Origin: Pseudomonas sp. VD-NE ins
GTDB lineage: Bacteria > Pseudomonadota > Gammaproteobacteria > Pseudomonadales > Pseudomonadaceae
DNA length: 64,000 nt
Direction of reading: 5' to 3'
Assembly: GCF_031882575.1 (NCBI RefSeq)
Contig: NZ_CP134772.1
Span: 5,987,001-6,051,000 of the forward strand
The translations under genes were made by a program, and so were the position numbers. Each line of letters begins with the position of its first letter. Positions within the stretch are counted from its first letter, which is position 1. Below the pieces are notes generated by a model that saw only the letters and a program-made list of their open reading frames with translations, was not told the origin of the DNA and did not search any database. Below are positions 1 to 12,309 of this stretch, piece after piece.

Positions 1-694
1 AGCCGACTCGCAGCAGTTGCGGCAGGCCGATATCGCCGACCACCACCAGTTCAGCGAACTCCGGCTCTACCGACAACCGCCCGAGTTGTGCCTCGTCGAC
101 CACGGCGTAGGCAGCCTGCTGACTCAACAGCAACTGCAAGGCCTGACGCTCCAGCGGCACGCCTTGCAGGTTCAGATGCGGATAGTTGCCGCGCAGGTAA
201 TCGGCGGTGCTGCTGGGCATACGCACAGCGACGCGGACCTGGCTATCGAGCTTTTCCAGATCGACCACGCCACTGGCTTTCTGATCACTGACGACCAGTT
301 GCGGCACACGCATGTAGGGATCGGAAAACTGCCACAGACGCAGGGCGCTCGGGGTCTGGCTCAGGCCCGGGGCGATATCGATCTCGCCCTCGCGCACGGC
401 GGTTTCCAGTTGCGCGAGATCCTGAAAGTTGCGCCAGCTCAGTTCGACATTGAGCGTTTTAGCCAACAGCTTCATCAATTCGACGTTGGCCCCGGACAGC
501 CGCTGCAAACGCCGGTCGTATTGCGCATACGGTGCTTGCAGTACCAGACCGACGCGCAATTCATTGTGCTGCGCCAGCCATTGCTGCTGGCTCGCCGACA
601 ATTGCGCAACATGCGCCGGGGGCGCAGGCACCGCCCAGCCCATCAAGGGAAACCATAAACAGCCGATAACCCACAGGCAGCAAAATCGCTTCAT
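1..694 (-). CDS. Sensor protein with periplasmic solute-binding domain, partial (AgtS-like)
   Basis: Only the N-terminal ~231 residues lie in the window; the gene runs off the left edge. The start is the ATG read at 694-692, followed by a signal peptide (MKRFCCLWVIGCLWFPLMGWA). After it comes a family 3 solute-binding (Venus flytrap) domain that begins with the usual QWLAQHNELRVGL pattern. This architecture is typical of BvgS-like sensor kinases and of c-di-GMP receptors. Next to a DUF3530 gene and djlA/murU/amgK, the order matches my recollection of P. aeruginosa, where AgtS (sensing 5-aminovalerate/GABA) occupies this place. The kinase half is not visible, so the sensor assignment is by context and the AgtS identity is an inference. 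Confidence 0.7.
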   Translation of the reverse strand, partial: MKRFCCLWVIGCLWFPLMGWAVPAPPAHVAQLSASQQQWLAQHNELRVGLVLQAPYAQYDRRLQRLSGANVELMKLLAKTLNVELSWRNFQDLAQLETAVREGEIDIAPGLSQTPSALRLWQFSDPYMRVPQLVVSDQKASGVVDLEKLDSQVRVAVRMPSSTADYLRGNYPHLNLQGVPLERQALQLLLSQQAAYAVVDEAQLGRLSVEPEFAELVVVGDIGLPQLLRVG

Positions 695-767
695 TGAAGT
701 CTCATACACTGACAAATTCTGACCAACCCATTAGGCTGCCGGGATACTTTCTGGCCTGGAATAACCG

Positions 768-1751
768 ATGCCCTCTGTCTACCGCCTGGCAATGCCAGCA
801 TTGTGCCTGTCGCTGCTCCTGCCTTGTGCGTTTTCCGTCAACGCCGCCGACCCCGCCCCTGCGGCGGAAAAACCGGCAGAAGAAAAACCGGCCGAACGCC
901 AGCCACTGCTTGAGCGTAGTCAGGAAGAGGCCGCCGCACTGGAACGTAAAGTTCCGGCGCAAGAACAGCAACAGTTGCAGGCCGGCAGCGACACCTTCCT
1001 CGCCCTGTGGAAACCGGCCAACACCGCCGACCCCAAAGGCGCGGTGATCATCATCCCCGGCGTCGGCGAAACCGCTGACTGGCCGCAGGCAATCGGCCCA
1101 CTGCGACAAAAACTGCCAAACGCCGAGTGGAGCAGCCTGAGCATCACGATGCCTGACCTGCAAAGCGATACCATTGCCCCGCGCGCCGTCGAAGCAGCTG
1201 CAGCGCCGAAGGCACCGGAAAGCGGCAGCAAGGACGCCACCACCGCACAGCCGATCGAACAGGCGGCGGGTGGTGAAGCCGAAGTGGCGGATCAAGTGGT
1301 GGCCGAAACCACCGAAGAACAATCCAAGGCTGACGCCGAACGCATCTTCGCCCGCATCGACGCCGCGATTGCCTACGCCGAACAGCAGAGTGCACGCAGC
1401 ATTGTTGTGCTTGGACACGGCACTGGCGCCTATTGGGCCGCGCGTTATCTGAGTGAAAAGCAAACGGCGCAGGTGGAGAAATTCGTCATGGTCGATGCGC
1501 AGATGCCGACCAAGGCCAAACCGCCGCTGGCCGAACTGACGCCAGCGCTGAAGCTGCCGACGGCGGATATTTTCTATATGGACAAGCCGCTGGATCGCAA
1601 TGCCGCGCTGGAGCGTATGCAAGCGAGCAAACGCTTGAAAACTTCGGCGTTCAGCCAGGTCGCGCTCAAGGCTTTGCCGGACAACAAGGCTGAACAGGAA
1701 CAGTTGTTCCGCCGGGTGCGGGGCTGGCTGAATCCGCAGAACCCGGACTGA
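768..1751 (+). CDS. DUF3530 family protein, exported alpha/beta-hydrolase-like
   Basis: This 327-residue protein has a signal peptide ending near VNA (about residue 25). The first 55 mature residues are rich in Ala, Glu and Pro, and a low-complexity Ala/Glu/Pro stretch lies near residues 141-187. The rest looks like an alpha/beta-hydrolase (VIIIPGVGETADWP, then SIVVLGHGTGAYWAARYL). At the nucleophile elbow (residues 216-220) the sequence is GHGTG, so the serine expected in GxSxG is absent. It is divergent from the sensor gene to its left and is followed by a REP pair. The function is unknown; a periplasmic, possibly non-catalytic role is my inference. Confidence 0.8.
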   Translation: MPSVYRLAMPALCLSLLLPCAFSVNAADPAPAAEKPAEEKPAERQPLLERSQEEAAALERKVPAQEQQQLQAGSDTFLALWKPANTADPKGAVIIIPGVGETADWPQAIGPLRQKLPNAEWSSLSITMPDLQSDTIAPRAVEAAAAPKAPESGSKDATTAQPIEQAAGGEAEVADQVVAETTEEQSKADAERIFARIDAAIAYAEQQSARSIVVLGHGTGAYWAARYLSEKQTAQVEKFVMVDAQMPTKAKPPLAELTPALKLPTADIFYMDKPLDRNAALERMQASKRLKTSAFSQVALKALPDNKAEQEQLFRRVRGWLNPQNPD

Positions 1752-1775
1752 CCGAATAAGACCGAGGCGCCTTCA

Positions 1776-1858
1776 TTCGCGAGCAGGCTCGCTCCCACAC
1801 TTGATCGCGTTCCTTCAGTTGGAATGCATTCAAAGGTGGGAGCGAGCCTGCTCGCGAA
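1776..1858. repeat. REP pair, class A (inverted)
   Basis: Two inverted copies of a 23-bp element containing GCGAGCAGGCTCGCTCCCAC sit at 1776-1798 and 1836-1858, about 37 bp apart. The same class recurs at 31505, 41958 and 60905 in this window. It lies between the convergent DUF3530 and djlA genes, the usual position of Pseudomonas REP doublets. Confidence 0.93.
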
Positions 1859-1889
1859 GAGGCCAGCGCAGACGATACACATCTAAAAG

Positions 1890-2657
1890 TCAGCGAAAAT
1901 CCCGCCGCTCACGAATCAACGTGTAGGCATTGTGCAGCTCCCGGGTTTTATCAGTCGCTTCACGCACCTCTGCTGGCGTCGCCCCCGTCCCGGCAATCTT
2001 GTCCGGATGATGACGACTGAGCAGGCGCCGATAGGCCCGTTTGATCTGCGCCGGTTCACTGGACGTCGACACACCCAATAACCGCATCGCCTCCTGATAG
2101 CTCACCGCAGCACTGACGATCGGCCGTTTGCCCGGTTCGTAATCACTGGCCAGCGCCTGTACCTGATGCGTCGTCCAGCCTAGCCATTTACCCCACTGCG
2201 CCAACAATTCCCGCTCGCTGACGCCCGCACGACCATCGGCCCAAACCATCCGCCAACACGCCCGCAATACACCCTCGGCCGCATGGGGCTGCGCGCTCAG
2301 GCGCCGCAGATAACCGCGCAGGTTGTCATTTTCAGACTTGCCACGGTTGAATGCTGCGATGGCGCGGCGCGTTGCCGGCTCACTCATCTCCAGCGCGCGC
2401 ATCTCGTTGCGCGCCTGCTGTATATGCCCGTCGGTGACTCGACCGTCACTCTTGGCCAGACGTCCGAGCAACACAAACAACAGTTCGTCGTTACGCAGCA
2501 TCGGCCGACCGCCGAGTTTTTCCCGCAGATGCCCAAAGCTTTGCAGGTTCAGACGCCGATCCAGCGCCTGCCCCAACAATGCCCCAAGCATGGCCCCCGG
2601 AATGCTGGCGATCGCAAAACCCGCTCCGGCTCCAATCAGAGTCCCTGGCCACAACAT
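1890..2657 (-). CDS. djlA: Co-chaperone DjlA (TerB + J domain)
   Basis: This 255-residue protein starts with a short glycine-rich membrane segment (LIGAGAGFAIASIPGAMLGALLG). A TerB-like helical domain follows (about residues 55-165). It ends in a J domain whose HPD motif is in RLLSRHHPDKIAG, the signature that stimulates DnaK ATPase. This order (membrane anchor, TerB, J) is that of DjlA, a type III inner-membrane DnaK partner. It is the last gene of the minus-strand group amgK-murU-djlA and starts 1 bp past the murU stop, so it is probably cotranscribed. Confidence 0.9.
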   Translation of the reverse strand: MLWPGTLIGAGAGFAIASIPGAMLGALLGQALDRRLNLQSFGHLREKLGGRPMLRNDELLFVLLGRLAKSDGRVTDGHIQQARNEMRALEMSEPATRRAIAAFNRGKSENDNLRGYLRRLSAQPHAAEGVLRACWRMVWADGRAGVSERELLAQWGKWLGWTTHQVQALASDYEPGKRPIVSAAVSYQEAMRLLGVSTSSEPAQIKRAYRRLLSRHHPDKIAGTGATPAEVREATDKTRELHNAYTLIRERRDFR

Positions 2658-2658
2658 G

Positions 2659-4346
<1,688 letters not shown>

Positions 4347-4476
4347 TGCAAGGGTCTCCGACGGCGCTAGCCGTCAAGCGGGTCATGCTTTATTATCCAG
4401 CATCTTTTTCAGACCATCGAGAGGCGTGCGGCCCACACCGCGGGCAGATGGCACGCAGGAAGCCCGGACTAATAAG

Positions 4477-7272
4477 ATGGCATTGAAATCCCCCGCGTTT
4501 CGTAAAAAATTTCCGTTGTTGGTAACCGGCAGTCTGCTGGCTATGCAACCTCTGGCCAGTCAATTCGTTGTTGCCGCCGAGCAGTATGACTGCTCCGTCT
4601 CGGCTTCGGGTGGTTGGGCCTGTGCGCCCAAATCAACCGCTGCTGCGTTGCCGCCGCGTCCGGTGCATGACGGCAGTGCCGTCAGCGCTACCGGCGAAGC
4701 TGCGACCGAGAATGGTTCGGTTGCCGACACAGCCCCTAAAACGGCGCTGGTCACCGAAGCCAAGGGCCGCGGTCTGAAATCCCGTAGCGAAGACTTCAGT
4801 CACCTCGACTGGGTTCCGCGCGAGAAGCTCACCGCCGCCCAATTGGCCGAGACCGGGCCTTACTGCTCTGGTGCCTATATCGAACCGATTCGTCCTGGCA
4901 TGAATGACAAGACGAACAAAAGCGATGCTCCGACCTTTATCGGCGCAAAAGCCTCGCGCTATAACACCGATAATCAAGTCGGTACGCTGGCCGGTGATGT
5001 CGTCCTGCGTCAGGGCAGCATGCAGGTCGAATCGGACGAGGCCAGCCTGTATCAGGCCGAGAGCCGCGCCGAACTCAATGGCGACGTACGTATCCGCGAC
5101 AACGGCGCGCTGATCGTCGGCGACCACGCCGATGTGCAGCTCGACACCGGTGAAGCCAAGGTCGACAACGCCGAATACGTGATGCACAAATCGCGCATCC
5201 GCGGTAACGCGCTGTACGCCAAGCGTGCCGAAAACGCGATCATCCGTCTCAAGGACGGCACGTACACTACGTGCGAACCGAACAGCAACGCCTGGCAGCT
5301 CAAGGGCAACAACATCACCTTGAACCCGGCCACTGGTTTCGGTACCGCGACCAACGTGACGCTGCGCGTAAAAGACATTCCGATTCTTTACACGCCGTAC
5401 ATCTACTTCCCGATCGACGACCGTCGCCAGTCGGGCTTCCTGCCGCCGACCATCGGCAGCGGCAGCGATACCGGCTTCATGCTGGTTACACCGTACTACT
5501 TCAACCTGGCGCCGAACTACGACGCCACGTTGTACCCGCGCTACATGAGCAAGCGTGGCATGTTGGTGGAAGGCGAATTCCGTTACCTGACCAAGTCGAG
5601 TGAAGGTCAGTTTGGTGCGGCGTATCTGAACGATGACGATACCGAGCGCAGCAAGCAGACCGACTACGAAAAAACCCGCTATATGTACAACTGGCAGCAC
5701 AAGGGCGGTCTCGACTCCCGCGTGTTCACCGAGGTTGACTACACCAAGATCAGCGATCCGTATTACTTCCAGGATCTGCAGACTGATCAGATTGGCGTGA
5801 AGTCCAGCGACTTCGTGAACCAGCAAGGTTCGATCAGCTATCGGGGTGACAGCTACACCGCTCGCTTGAATGCCCAGCAGTACCAATTGGCGACCGTTGC
5901 GAGCATCACGCCGTATGGCCGCCTGCCGCAGATCACCTTCAATGGTCAGCTGCCGTATCATCCGCAAGGCCTGGACTTCGATTACGAGACCGAGTTGGTG
6001 CGGTTTGATCGTGATCTGAAAACCGGCAATTTCATCGATGAAAATGGCAATTCATCATCGCGCCTTGATACCAACGTAGCAGGCCTGGCTCGCGCCAACG
6101 GCGATCGTTTGAACCTGAAACCGGGTGTCAGCCTGCCGATGAACTGGACCTATGGCTTCCTGAAGCCATCGCTCAAGTATCAGTACACCCAGTACGATCT
6201 GGATCTCGACGGGCAAGGTAAAGACGACCTGGTGACTAACCGCAACGGCGCTTCGGCGCTGGGTGAGAAGTACAGCAGCTCGCAAAACCGTGGCGTCCCG
6301 ATCGCCAGTATCGACAGCGGCCTGTACTTCGACCGCAACACGTCGTTCTTCGGCAAGAACTATCGCCAGACCCTGGAACCGCGCCTGTTCTATCTCTATG
6401 TACCCGAGAAAGACCAGAACGATATCCCGGTGTTCGACACCAGCGAATACACCTTCAACTATGCGTCGCTGTTCCGTGATAACCGTTTCGCAGGCTCCGA
6501 CCGTGTCGGCGACGAGAACAAACTGTCGCTGGGCGTGACCAGCCGCTGGATCGAAGACGACGGGTTCGAGCGTCAACGCATCAGTGTCGGCCAGGCCCTG
6601 TACTTCAAGGATCGTGAAGTTCAACTGCCAGGTATCGACGCGAAAACCCGCGACGACGCGCACTCCAATGTGTCTCCGTATGCGCTTGAATACGAATACC
6701 GCTGGAACCGCGACTGGCGCACCACTGCCGACTACAACTGGGATCCGGACAGCCGCAGCCCGCGTTCCGGCAGTGCGATGTTCCACTATCAGCCTGAAGA
6801 CAACCCGAACAAGGTTATCAATGCCGGCTATCGCTATCGCAACGACCAGATCCGCTACGACCAGACAACGGGCAAGTGGCAGATGGGTGGCGACTATGGC
6901 ACTCCTGGCCAGCCTGGCTACGTGAAGGACTACTACAAGATCCAGCAGCATGACTTCTCGGTCATCTGGCCGATCGTTCCGCAGTGGAACGCGATCAGCC
7001 GCTGGCAGTACGACTACAACCGCAACCGTACCCTGGAAGCCTTCGGTGGTTTCGAGTACGACAACTGCTGCTGGAAGTTGCGCCTGATCAACCGTTACTG
7101 GGTTTCCTATGACGAGTTCAGCCAGGATGCTCCGCAAAACGAAAAAGGCGACCATGGCGTCTTCCTCCAAATTGTTCTGAAGGGACTCGGCGGCCTCACC
7201 GGCGCCAAGGTAGAGAGCTTCCTCGACAAAGGCATTCAAGGTTATCGTGAACGTGAAGACCAAGCTTTCTGA
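4477..7272 (+). CDS. lptD: LPS-assembly outer-membrane protein LptD
   Basis: I place the start at the ATG at 4477, giving 931 residues. An upstream in-frame ATG at 4426 would only prefix a charged stretch to the signal peptide ([23 protein letters not shown]). The mature part has an N-terminal OstA/jellyroll domain ([18 protein letters not shown]) and a long beta-barrel rich in aromatic/glycine strands. Cysteines near residues 39 and 49 and an adjacent CC pair near the C-terminus (DNCCWKL) correspond to the disulphide pattern needed for LptD maturation. With LptE, LptD inserts LPS into the outer leaflet. The next gene is its chaperone surA. Confidence 0.96.
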   Translation: MALKSPAFRKKFPLLVTGSLLAMQPLASQFVVAAEQYDCSVSASGGWACAPKSTAAALPPRPVHDGSAVSATGEAATENGSVADTAPKTALVTEAKGRGLKSRSEDFSHLDWVPREKLTAAQLAETGPYCSGAYIEPIRPGMNDKTNKSDAPTFIGAKASRYNTDNQVGTLAGDVVLRQGSMQVESDEASLYQAESRAELNGDVRIRDNGALIVGDHADVQLDTGEAKVDNAEYVMHKSRIRGNALYAKRAENAIIRLKDGTYTTCEPNSNAWQLKGNNITLNPATGFGTATNVTLRVKDIPILYTPYIYFPIDDRRQSGFLPPTIGSGSDTGFMLVTPYYFNLAPNYDATLYPRYMSKRGMLVEGEFRYLTKSSEGQFGAAYLNDDDTERSKQTDYEKTRYMYNWQHKGGLDSRVFTEVDYTKISDPYYFQDLQTDQIGVKSSDFVNQQGSISYRGDSYTARLNAQQYQLATVASITPYGRLPQITFNGQLPYHPQGLDFDYETELVRFDRDLKTGNFIDENGNSSSRLDTNVAGLARANGDRLNLKPGVSLPMNWTYGFLKPSLKYQYTQYDLDLDGQGKDDLVTNRNGASALGEKYSSSQNRGVPIASIDSGLYFDRNTSFFGKNYRQTLEPRLFYLYVPEKDQNDIPVFDTSEYTFNYASLFRDNRFAGSDRVGDENKLSLGVTSRWIEDDGFERQRISVGQALYFKDREVQLPGIDAKTRDDAHSNVSPYALEYEYRWNRDWRTTADYNWDPDSRSPRSGSAMFHYQPEDNPNKVINAGYRYRNDQIRYDQTTGKWQMGGDYGTPGQPGYVKDYYKIQQHDFSVIWPIVPQWNAISRWQYDYNRNRTLEAFGGFEYDNCCWKLRLINRYWVSYDEFSQDAPQNEKGDHGVFLQIVLKGLGGLTGAKVESFLDKGIQGYREREDQAF

Positions 7273-8569
7273 TTGTCTGCGCCCGCTGATGCTGGGCGCG
7301 CTGTTCCTGGGTACGGCGGCTAACGCCGCCGTACAGTCCATCGACAAAGTGGTAGCGATCGTCGACAACGACGTGGTCATGCAGAGTCAACTGGACCAGC
7401 GCGTCCACGAAGTTCAGCAGACCATCGCCAAGCGTGGAGGTGGCTTGCCACCTCCAGGTGTACTGGATCAACAGGTGCTCGAGCGCCTGATCATCGAAAA
7501 CCTGCAACTGCAGATCGGCGAACGTTCCGGCATCCGCATCACTGACGAAGAACTGAACCAGGCGGTCGGCACCATTGCCCAGCGCAACAACATGTCGGTT
7601 GAGCAGTTCCGTGCTGCTCTGGCTCGCGACGGCCTGAACTATGACGACGCCCGCGATCAGATCAAGCGTGAAATGGTCATCAGCCGTGTGCGTCAGCGTC
7701 GCGTGGCAGAACGCATTCAGGTCTCCGAGCAGGAAGTGAAGAACTTCCTCGCCTCCGACCTGGGCAAAATGCAACTGTCCGAAGAACTGCACCTGGCCAA
7801 CATCCTGATCCCGACGCCGGAAAGCGCCAACTCTGACGCCATTCAGAGTGCTGCCCGTCAGGCCATGGAGGTTTACCAGCAGCTCAAGCAAGGCGCTGAC
7901 TTCGGCCAGATGGCCGTGGCCAAGTCCGGTAGCGACAACGCGCTGGAAGGCGGGGACATGGGCTGGCGTAAAGCCGCGCAACTGCCACCGCCGTTCGACC
8001 GCGAGTTGAGCAGCATGGCCGTCGGCGACATCACTCAACCTGCACGCACGCCGGGTGGCTTCATCATCCTCAAGCTGCTGGCAAAACGTGGTGGCGAAGC
8101 GCAGATGCGCGACGAAGTGCATGTACGTCACATTCTGGTCAAGCCGAGCCCGATTCGCGATGAAGCGAAGACCAAGGCTCTGGTTGAATCGCTTTACGAG
8201 CGCATTCTGGCCGGTGAAGATTTCGCTACCCTGGCGAAAAGCTACTCCGAAGACCCGGGCTCGGCGCTCAACGGCGGAGACCTGAACTGGATCGATCCGA
8301 ACGCACTGGTACCGGAATTCCGCGAAGTGATGGCCAAGACCCCACAAGGTCAGCTGTCCAAGCCGTTCCAGACCCAATACGGCTGGCACGTTCTGGAAGT
8401 TCTTGGCCGTCGCGCCACTGACAGCACCGAACAGGCCCGCGAGCAGCAAGCCATGACCGTACTGCGTAACCGCAAATACGACGAAGAGCTGCAAACCTGG
8501 CTGCGTCAGATCCGTGACGAAGCGTACGTAGAGATCAAACTCCCTGGTGCAGACCAGGCAGCGCAGTGA
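7247..8569 (+). CDS. surA: Periplasmic peptidyl-prolyl isomerase/chaperone SurA
   Basis: This protein of about 440 residues has a signal peptide ([14 protein letters not shown]), a SurA N-terminal domain ([19 protein letters not shown]) and two parvulin domains. The first starts near [11 protein letters not shown] and the second near [12 protein letters not shown]; each ends with a GGDMGW/GGDLNW-type motif. It escorts outer-membrane proteins, notably LptD, to the BAM machine. Translation starts at a GTG: 7247 or 7253 are both possible, and both lie inside the end of lptD, so the two genes are probably translationally coupled. Confidence 0.95.
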   Translation: MNVKTKLSDCLRPLMLGALFLGTAANAAVQSIDKVVAIVDNDVVMQSQLDQRVHEVQQTIAKRGGGLPPPGVLDQQVLERLIIENLQLQIGERSGIRITDEELNQAVGTIAQRNNMSVEQFRAALARDGLNYDDARDQIKREMVISRVRQRRVAERIQVSEQEVKNFLASDLGKMQLSEELHLANILIPTPESANSDAIQSAARQAMEVYQQLKQGADFGQMAVAKSGSDNALEGGDMGWRKAAQLPPPFDRELSSMAVGDITQPARTPGGFIILKLLAKRGGEAQMRDEVHVRHILVKPSPIRDEAKTKALVESLYERILAGEDFATLAKSYSEDPGSALNGGDLNWIDPNALVPEFREVMAKTPQGQLSKPFQTQYGWHVLEVLGRRATDSTEQAREQQAMTVLRNRKYDEELQTWLRQIRDEAYVEIKLPGADQAAQ

Positions 8570-9555
8570 AACCCAAGCGTTTCGCGCTGACACCCGGCGA
8601 ACCAGCCGGCATCGGTCCCGACCTGTGCCTGCTGCTCGCCTCGCAAGCCCAGCCACATCCCCTGATTGCCATCACCAGCCGCGACCTGCTCACCGAGCGG
8701 GCCGCGCAGCTGGGGCTGGCTGTCAACTTGCTGGATGTCGGCCCTGATCACTGGCCGGACGCCCCGGCGGCCGCCAACAGCCTGTACGTCTGGGATACTC
8801 CGCTCAGTGCCCCCGTGGTGGCTGGGCAACTGGACAAGGCCAATGCGGCTTTCGTTCTCGAAACCCTGACCCGCGCCGGCAACGGCTGCCTGAACGGCGA
8901 CTTCGCCGGGATGATCACCGCGCCAGTGCACAAGGGCGTGATCAACGAGTCGGGCATCGCCTTTTCCGGGCACACGGAATTCCTCGCTGACCTGACCCAC
9001 ACCGCCCAAGTGGTGATGATGCTCGCCACCCGTGGCTTGCGCGTGGCACTGGTCACCACTCACCTGCCCCTGCGCGAGGTTGCCGACGCAATCACACCAG
9101 AACGGCTGGAGCGCGTGACGCGGATTCTGCACAGCGACCTGCAACACAAATTCGGCATCGCCCAGCCACGCATCCTGGTCTGCGGGCTCAACCCGCACGC
9201 CGGTGAAGGCGGACATCTGGGCCATGAAGAAATCGACATCATCGAACCAACATTAGAGCGTCTGCGCGGCGAGGGCATGGATCTTCGTGGCCCGCTGCCT
9301 GCCGACACTCTGTTTACCCCCAAATATCTGGAGCACTGCGATGCAGTGCTGGCGATGTACCACGACCAGGGTTTGCCTGTGCTCAAGTACAAAGGCTTCG
9401 GCGCTGCCGTCAACGTGACCCTGGGTCTGCCGATCATCCGCACGTCAGTTGATCACGGTACCGCCCTGGATCTGGCCGGCAGCGGCAAGATCGACACCGG
9501 CAGCCTGCAAGTCGCCCTGGAAACCGCCTACCAGATGGCCGAGACCCGTTTATGA
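8566..9555 (+). CDS. pdxA: 4-hydroxythreonine-4-phosphate dehydrogenase
   Basis: This 329-residue protein begins with a GTG whose last two bases open the surA stop codon (4-bp overlap). PdxA signatures are clear: [12 protein letters not shown] at the N-terminus, [10 protein letters not shown], and metal-ligand segments around [20 protein letters not shown] and [14 protein letters not shown]. It oxidises 4-phosphohydroxy-L-threonine in the DXP-dependent pyridoxal 5'-phosphate pathway. The surA-pdxA-ksgA-apaG-apaH order is conserved in gammaproteobacteria. Confidence 0.96.
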   Translation: MKPKRFALTPGEPAGIGPDLCLLLASQAQPHPLIAITSRDLLTERAAQLGLAVNLLDVGPDHWPDAPAAANSLYVWDTPLSAPVVAGQLDKANAAFVLETLTRAGNGCLNGDFAGMITAPVHKGVINESGIAFSGHTEFLADLTHTAQVVMMLATRGLRVALVTTHLPLREVADAITPERLERVTRILHSDLQHKFGIAQPRILVCGLNPHAGEGGHLGHEEIDIIEPTLERLRGEGMDLRGPLPADTLFTPKYLEHCDAVLAMYHDQGLPVLKYKGFGAAVNVTLGLPIIRTSVDHGTALDLAGSGKIDTGSLQVALETAYQMAETRL

Positions 9556-10370
9556 CCGAGCAATACCAACACAAGGCGCGCAAACGCTTTGGCCAGAACT
9601 TCCTGCACGATGCCGGCGTTATCGACCGCATCCTGCGTTCCATCAGCGCCAAGTCTGAAGACCGCCTGCTGGAAATCGGCCCGGGCCAGGGCGCATTGAC
9701 CGCCGGCCTGCTTAACTCCGGCGCGCAACTGGACGTGGTGGAACTGGACAAGGATCTGATCCCGATCCTCAACCAGCAGTTTTCCGGCAAGAGCAACTTC
9801 AATCTGCACCAGGGCGATGCACTGAAGTTCGACTTCAACACGCTCAACGCCGCGCCGAACAGCCTGCGTGTGGTCGGTAACCTGCCGTACAACATCTCCA
9901 CGCCGCTGATTTTTCACCTGCTGAACAACGCCGGCATCATTCGCGACATGCACTTCATGCTGCAGAAAGAAGTGGTCGAACGTCTGGCAGCGGGTCCGGG
10001 CGGCGGTGACTGGGGTCGTCTGTCGATCATGGTTCAGTACCACTGCCGCGTAGAGCACCTGTTCAACGTTGGCCCGGGTGCGTTCAACCCGCCGCCGAAG
10101 GTCGATTCAGCGATCGTCCGTCTGGTGCCGCACGCGGTACTGCCGCACCCGGCCAAGGATCACAAGCTGCTCGAGCGCGTTGTGCGCGAAGCGTTCAACC
10201 AACGCCGCAAGACCCTGCGCAACACTCTCAAGCAATTGCTCAGCAATGCCGAGATCGAAGCCGCCGGCGTCGATGGCAGCTTGCGTCCGGAGCAACTGGA
10301 TCTGGCCGCGTTCGTACGTCTGGCCGACCAGCTCGCCATCCAGGTCCCGGCCTCCCCCGCCGCCGACTGA
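9552..10370 (+). CDS. rsmA: 16S rRNA (adenine1518-N6/adenine1519-N6)-dimethyltransferase
   Basis: This 272-residue protein (KsgA) carries the SAM-binding motif [12 protein letters not shown] and the catalytic NLPYN motif of rRNA adenine dimethylases, with [11 protein letters not shown] at the N-terminus. It dimethylates the two adjacent adenines near the 3' end of 16S rRNA in a late 30S checkpoint. Its ATG overlaps the pdxA stop by 4 bp. The 113 bp to apaG contain an inverted repeat. Confidence 0.96.
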   Translation: MTEQYQHKARKRFGQNFLHDAGVIDRILRSISAKSEDRLLEIGPGQGALTAGLLNSGAQLDVVELDKDLIPILNQQFSGKSNFNLHQGDALKFDFNTLNAAPNSLRVVGNLPYNISTPLIFHLLNNAGIIRDMHFMLQKEVVERLAAGPGGGDWGRLSIMVQYHCRVEHLFNVGPGAFNPPPKVDSAIVRLVPHAVLPHPAKDHKLLERVVREAFNQRRKTLRNTLKQLLSNAEIEAAGVDGSLRPEQLDLAAFVRLADQLAIQVPASPAAD

Positions 10371-10384
10371 CAAACGATGAACGC

Positions 10385-10421
10385 TATCGGGCAGGACGCC
10401 ACTCTGGTTTACTGCCCGATA
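10385..10421 (+). other. 10-bp inverted repeat between rsmA and apaG
   Basis: TATCGGGCAG (10385-10394) is exactly repeated in reverse complement as CTGCCCGATA (10412-10421) around a 17-nt loop, 14 bp after the rsmA stop. No T-run follows, so it is not a canonical terminator; it may attenuate or stabilise the operon transcript. Confidence 0.5.
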
Positions 10422-10483
10422 CTTGCCTAGACTGATTCCCCATCAGCTACGCCCCGCGTTCCGCTTCGTTTAAGGCCCTTTGC

Positions 10484-10864
10484 ATGTCCGATTCCCGTTA
10501 CCAGGTCGATGTCAGCGTCGTTACCCACTATCTGGCAGACCAATCGCAACCCGAGCACGACCGCTTCGCCTTCGCGTACACCATCACTGTGCAGAACAAT
10601 GGCGCGATCCCGGCCAAGCTGCTGTCACGGCATTGGGTGATCACCGATGGTGATGGCCATGTCGAGGAAGTACGCGGCGCCGGCGTCGTGGGTCAGCAAC
10701 CGTTGATCGATGCCGGGCAAAGCCACACCTACAGCAGCGGCACAGTGATGACTACCAAGGTCGGCACCATGCAGGGCACCTACGAAATGGTCGCCACTGA
10801 CGGCAAACATTTTGACGCCATCATCAAACCTTTCCGCCTGGCGGTGCCCGGAGCCCTGCACTGA
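10484..10864 (+). CDS. apaG: Co2+/Mg2+ efflux-associated protein ApaG
   Basis: This 126-residue single-domain protein has the ApaG/FBA beta-sandwich pattern: [36 protein letters not shown] and a [20 protein letters not shown] turn region. Its biochemical role is unsettled; the family is linked to divalent-cation homeostasis and nucleotide binding. It overlaps apaH by one base, as in the usual ksgA-apaG-apaH cluster. Confidence 0.95.
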   Translation: MSDSRYQVDVSVVTHYLADQSQPEHDRFAFAYTITVQNNGAIPAKLLSRHWVITDGDGHVEEVRGAGVVGQQPLIDAGQSHTYSSGTVMTTKVGTMQGTYEMVATDGKHFDAIIKPFRLAVPGALH

Positions 10865-11745
10865 TGGCAACGTATGCCGTTGGCGACCTGCAAGGCTGCC
10901 TCGAACCGCTCAAGTGCCTGCTCAAGCAAGTAGCGTTCGATACGAAACTCGATCGGCTATGGCTGGTGGGTGATCTGGTCAACCGTGGCCCGCAATCACT
11001 GGAAACCCTGCGTTTTCTGTATGGCATGCGTGAATCACTGGTCTGTGTGCTGGGCAACCACGACTTGCACCTGCTCGCTGCCGCAAAGAATATCGAGCGG
11101 TTGAAGAAATCCGACACGCTACGCGAGATTCTCGATGCCCCGGACAGCGCCGAACTGCTGGAGTGGGTACGCCAACAAAAGCTCATGCACTACGACGAGC
11201 AGCGTGATGTCGCCATGGTCCACGCCGGCATTCCACCGCAATGGTCGCTGCGTCGCGCCCTGAAATGCGCTGACGAAGTTGAAACCGCCCTGCGTGACGA
11301 TAATCTGTTTCCGTCCTACCTCGACGGCATGTACGGCAACGAGCCGGCGAAGTGGGACAACGACCTCAAGGGCGTAGCCCGTCTGCGCGTCATCACCAAC
11401 TACTTCACGCGGATGCGCTTCTGCACCGCCGAAGGCAAGCTCGACCTCAAGAGCAAGGAAGGCCTGGACACCGCCCCGCCCGGCTACAAACCGTGGTTTC
11501 AGCACAAGGATCGCAAGACCAAGGGCCTGCGGATCATCTTCGGCCACTGGGCTGCACTTGAAGGCAATATCCATGAGCCCGGCATCTCGGCACTGGACAC
11601 CGGTTGTGTCTGGGGCGGCAGCCTGACCCTGATGAATGTCGACAGCGGCGAGCGCGTGTCGTGCAAATGCGATGAACACGGCGGCCTCGCCCCGACCGTC
11701 GCACCACTTATCTCCGAAACTTCGCCAGTCAACGTACCGCGTTAG
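10864..11745 (+). CDS. apaH: Bis(5'-nucleosyl)-tetraphosphatase, symmetrical
   Basis: This 293-residue metallophosphoesterase has the signature blocks in order: [34 protein letters not shown] and, towards the C-terminus, [11 protein letters not shown]. ApaH cleaves Ap4A into two ADP. Its ATG overlaps the apaG stop (ATGA). A 33-bp gap separates it from glpE. Confidence 0.96.
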   Translation: MATYAVGDLQGCLEPLKCLLKQVAFDTKLDRLWLVGDLVNRGPQSLETLRFLYGMRESLVCVLGNHDLHLLAAAKNIERLKKSDTLREILDAPDSAELLEWVRQQKLMHYDEQRDVAMVHAGIPPQWSLRRALKCADEVETALRDDNLFPSYLDGMYGNEPAKWDNDLKGVARLRVITNYFTRMRFCTAEGKLDLKSKEGLDTAPPGYKPWFQHKDRKTKGLRIIFGHWAALEGNIHEPGISALDTGCVWGGSLTLMNVDSGERVSCKCDEHGGLAPTVAPLISETSPVNVPR

Positions 11746-11778
11746 ACTGCGCATTCAGCCGAGCAACAGGACCCCGCC

Positions 11779-12108
11779 ATGAGCGAATTCAAACGAATCC
11801 CCCCGGAACAGGCCCAGGCCCTGCGTGAACAAGGCGCCGTTGTCGTCGATGTTCGCGATCCGGCCACCTTTGCCGCCCTGCACATCAGTGGCTCGAAGCA
11901 TCTGGACAATCACTCTTTGCATGCCTTCATCCAGGGTGCCGACCTCGATGCACCCACCGTGGTCGTCTGCTACCACGGAAATTCCAGCCAGGGTGCCGCG
12001 GCGTATCTGATCAGCCAGGGTTTCTCCGACGTCTACAGCATGGATGGCGGTTTCGAGTTGTGGCGTACGACTTATCCTGCGGAAACAGCCCAAGGCACCG
12101 CCGAATAA
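11779..12108 (+). CDS. glpE: Thiosulfate sulfurtransferase GlpE (single rhodanese domain)
   Basis: This 109-residue protein is one rhodanese domain. It has [18 protein letters not shown] at the N-terminal half and the active-site loop [14 protein letters not shown], whose cysteine carries the persulphide. It transfers sulphane sulphur from thiosulphate to cyanide or a thiol acceptor in the cytoplasm. A ribosome-binding site (AGGACC) precedes the ATG. It is probably the last gene of the lptD-glpE run, since a strong hairpin follows. Confidence 0.92.
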   Translation: MSEFKRIPPEQAQALREQGAVVVDVRDPATFAALHISGSKHLDNHSLHAFIQGADLDAPTVVVCYHGNSSQGAAAYLISQGFSDVYSMDGGFELWRTTYPAETAQGTAE

Positions 12109-12119
12109 TTTTTTTGTCA

Positions 12120-12151
12120 CGCGCAGGCCCCGGCTGCCGTGGGCCTGCGCG
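12120..12151 (+). terminator. Strong hairpin after glpE
   Basis: An 11-bp perfect stem (CGCGCAGGCCC / GGGCCTGCGCG) with a 10-nt loop begins 12 bp after the glpE stop. The T-run lies before the stem, not after it, so termination efficiency is uncertain. Confidence 0.45.
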
Positions 12152-12282
12152 GGCAGACGAACGGTCTTGCCACAACTAATTACGTATCTCGCCTTTACCT
12201 CCCGAATTCCCAACTATCCTTAAGCCCAGGCCATCCAAATCAGGGGAGAGCCGGTACACCGGCGCACGGGTCATCGGGAGTG

Positions 12283-12309
12283 ACTTTCACGATTGTCGAT
12301 CGTGAAAGT
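12283..12309 (+). promoter_or_regulatory. Perfect 11-bp inverted repeat in the prkA leader
   Basis: ACTTTCACGAT (12283-12293) and ATCGTGAAAGT (12299-12309) form a perfect 11-bp stem over a 5-nt loop. They lie about 97-123 bp before the prkA ATG. A shorter GCCGGT/ACCGGC repeat lies just upstream. The 297-bp stretch 12109-12405 has no credible gene, so this is either an operator or a structured mRNA leader. Confidence 0.55.

Noticed and set aside
4633..5967. 444-codon open frame on the minus strand inside lptD
   Set aside because: It is the antisense shadow of a high-GC gene with strong family identity; its translation is Val/Arg/Leu-rich with no domain.
7196..8656. 486-codon minus-strand open frame across surA
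   Set aside because: Shadow of surA; spans two real gene boundaries and shows no family resemblance.
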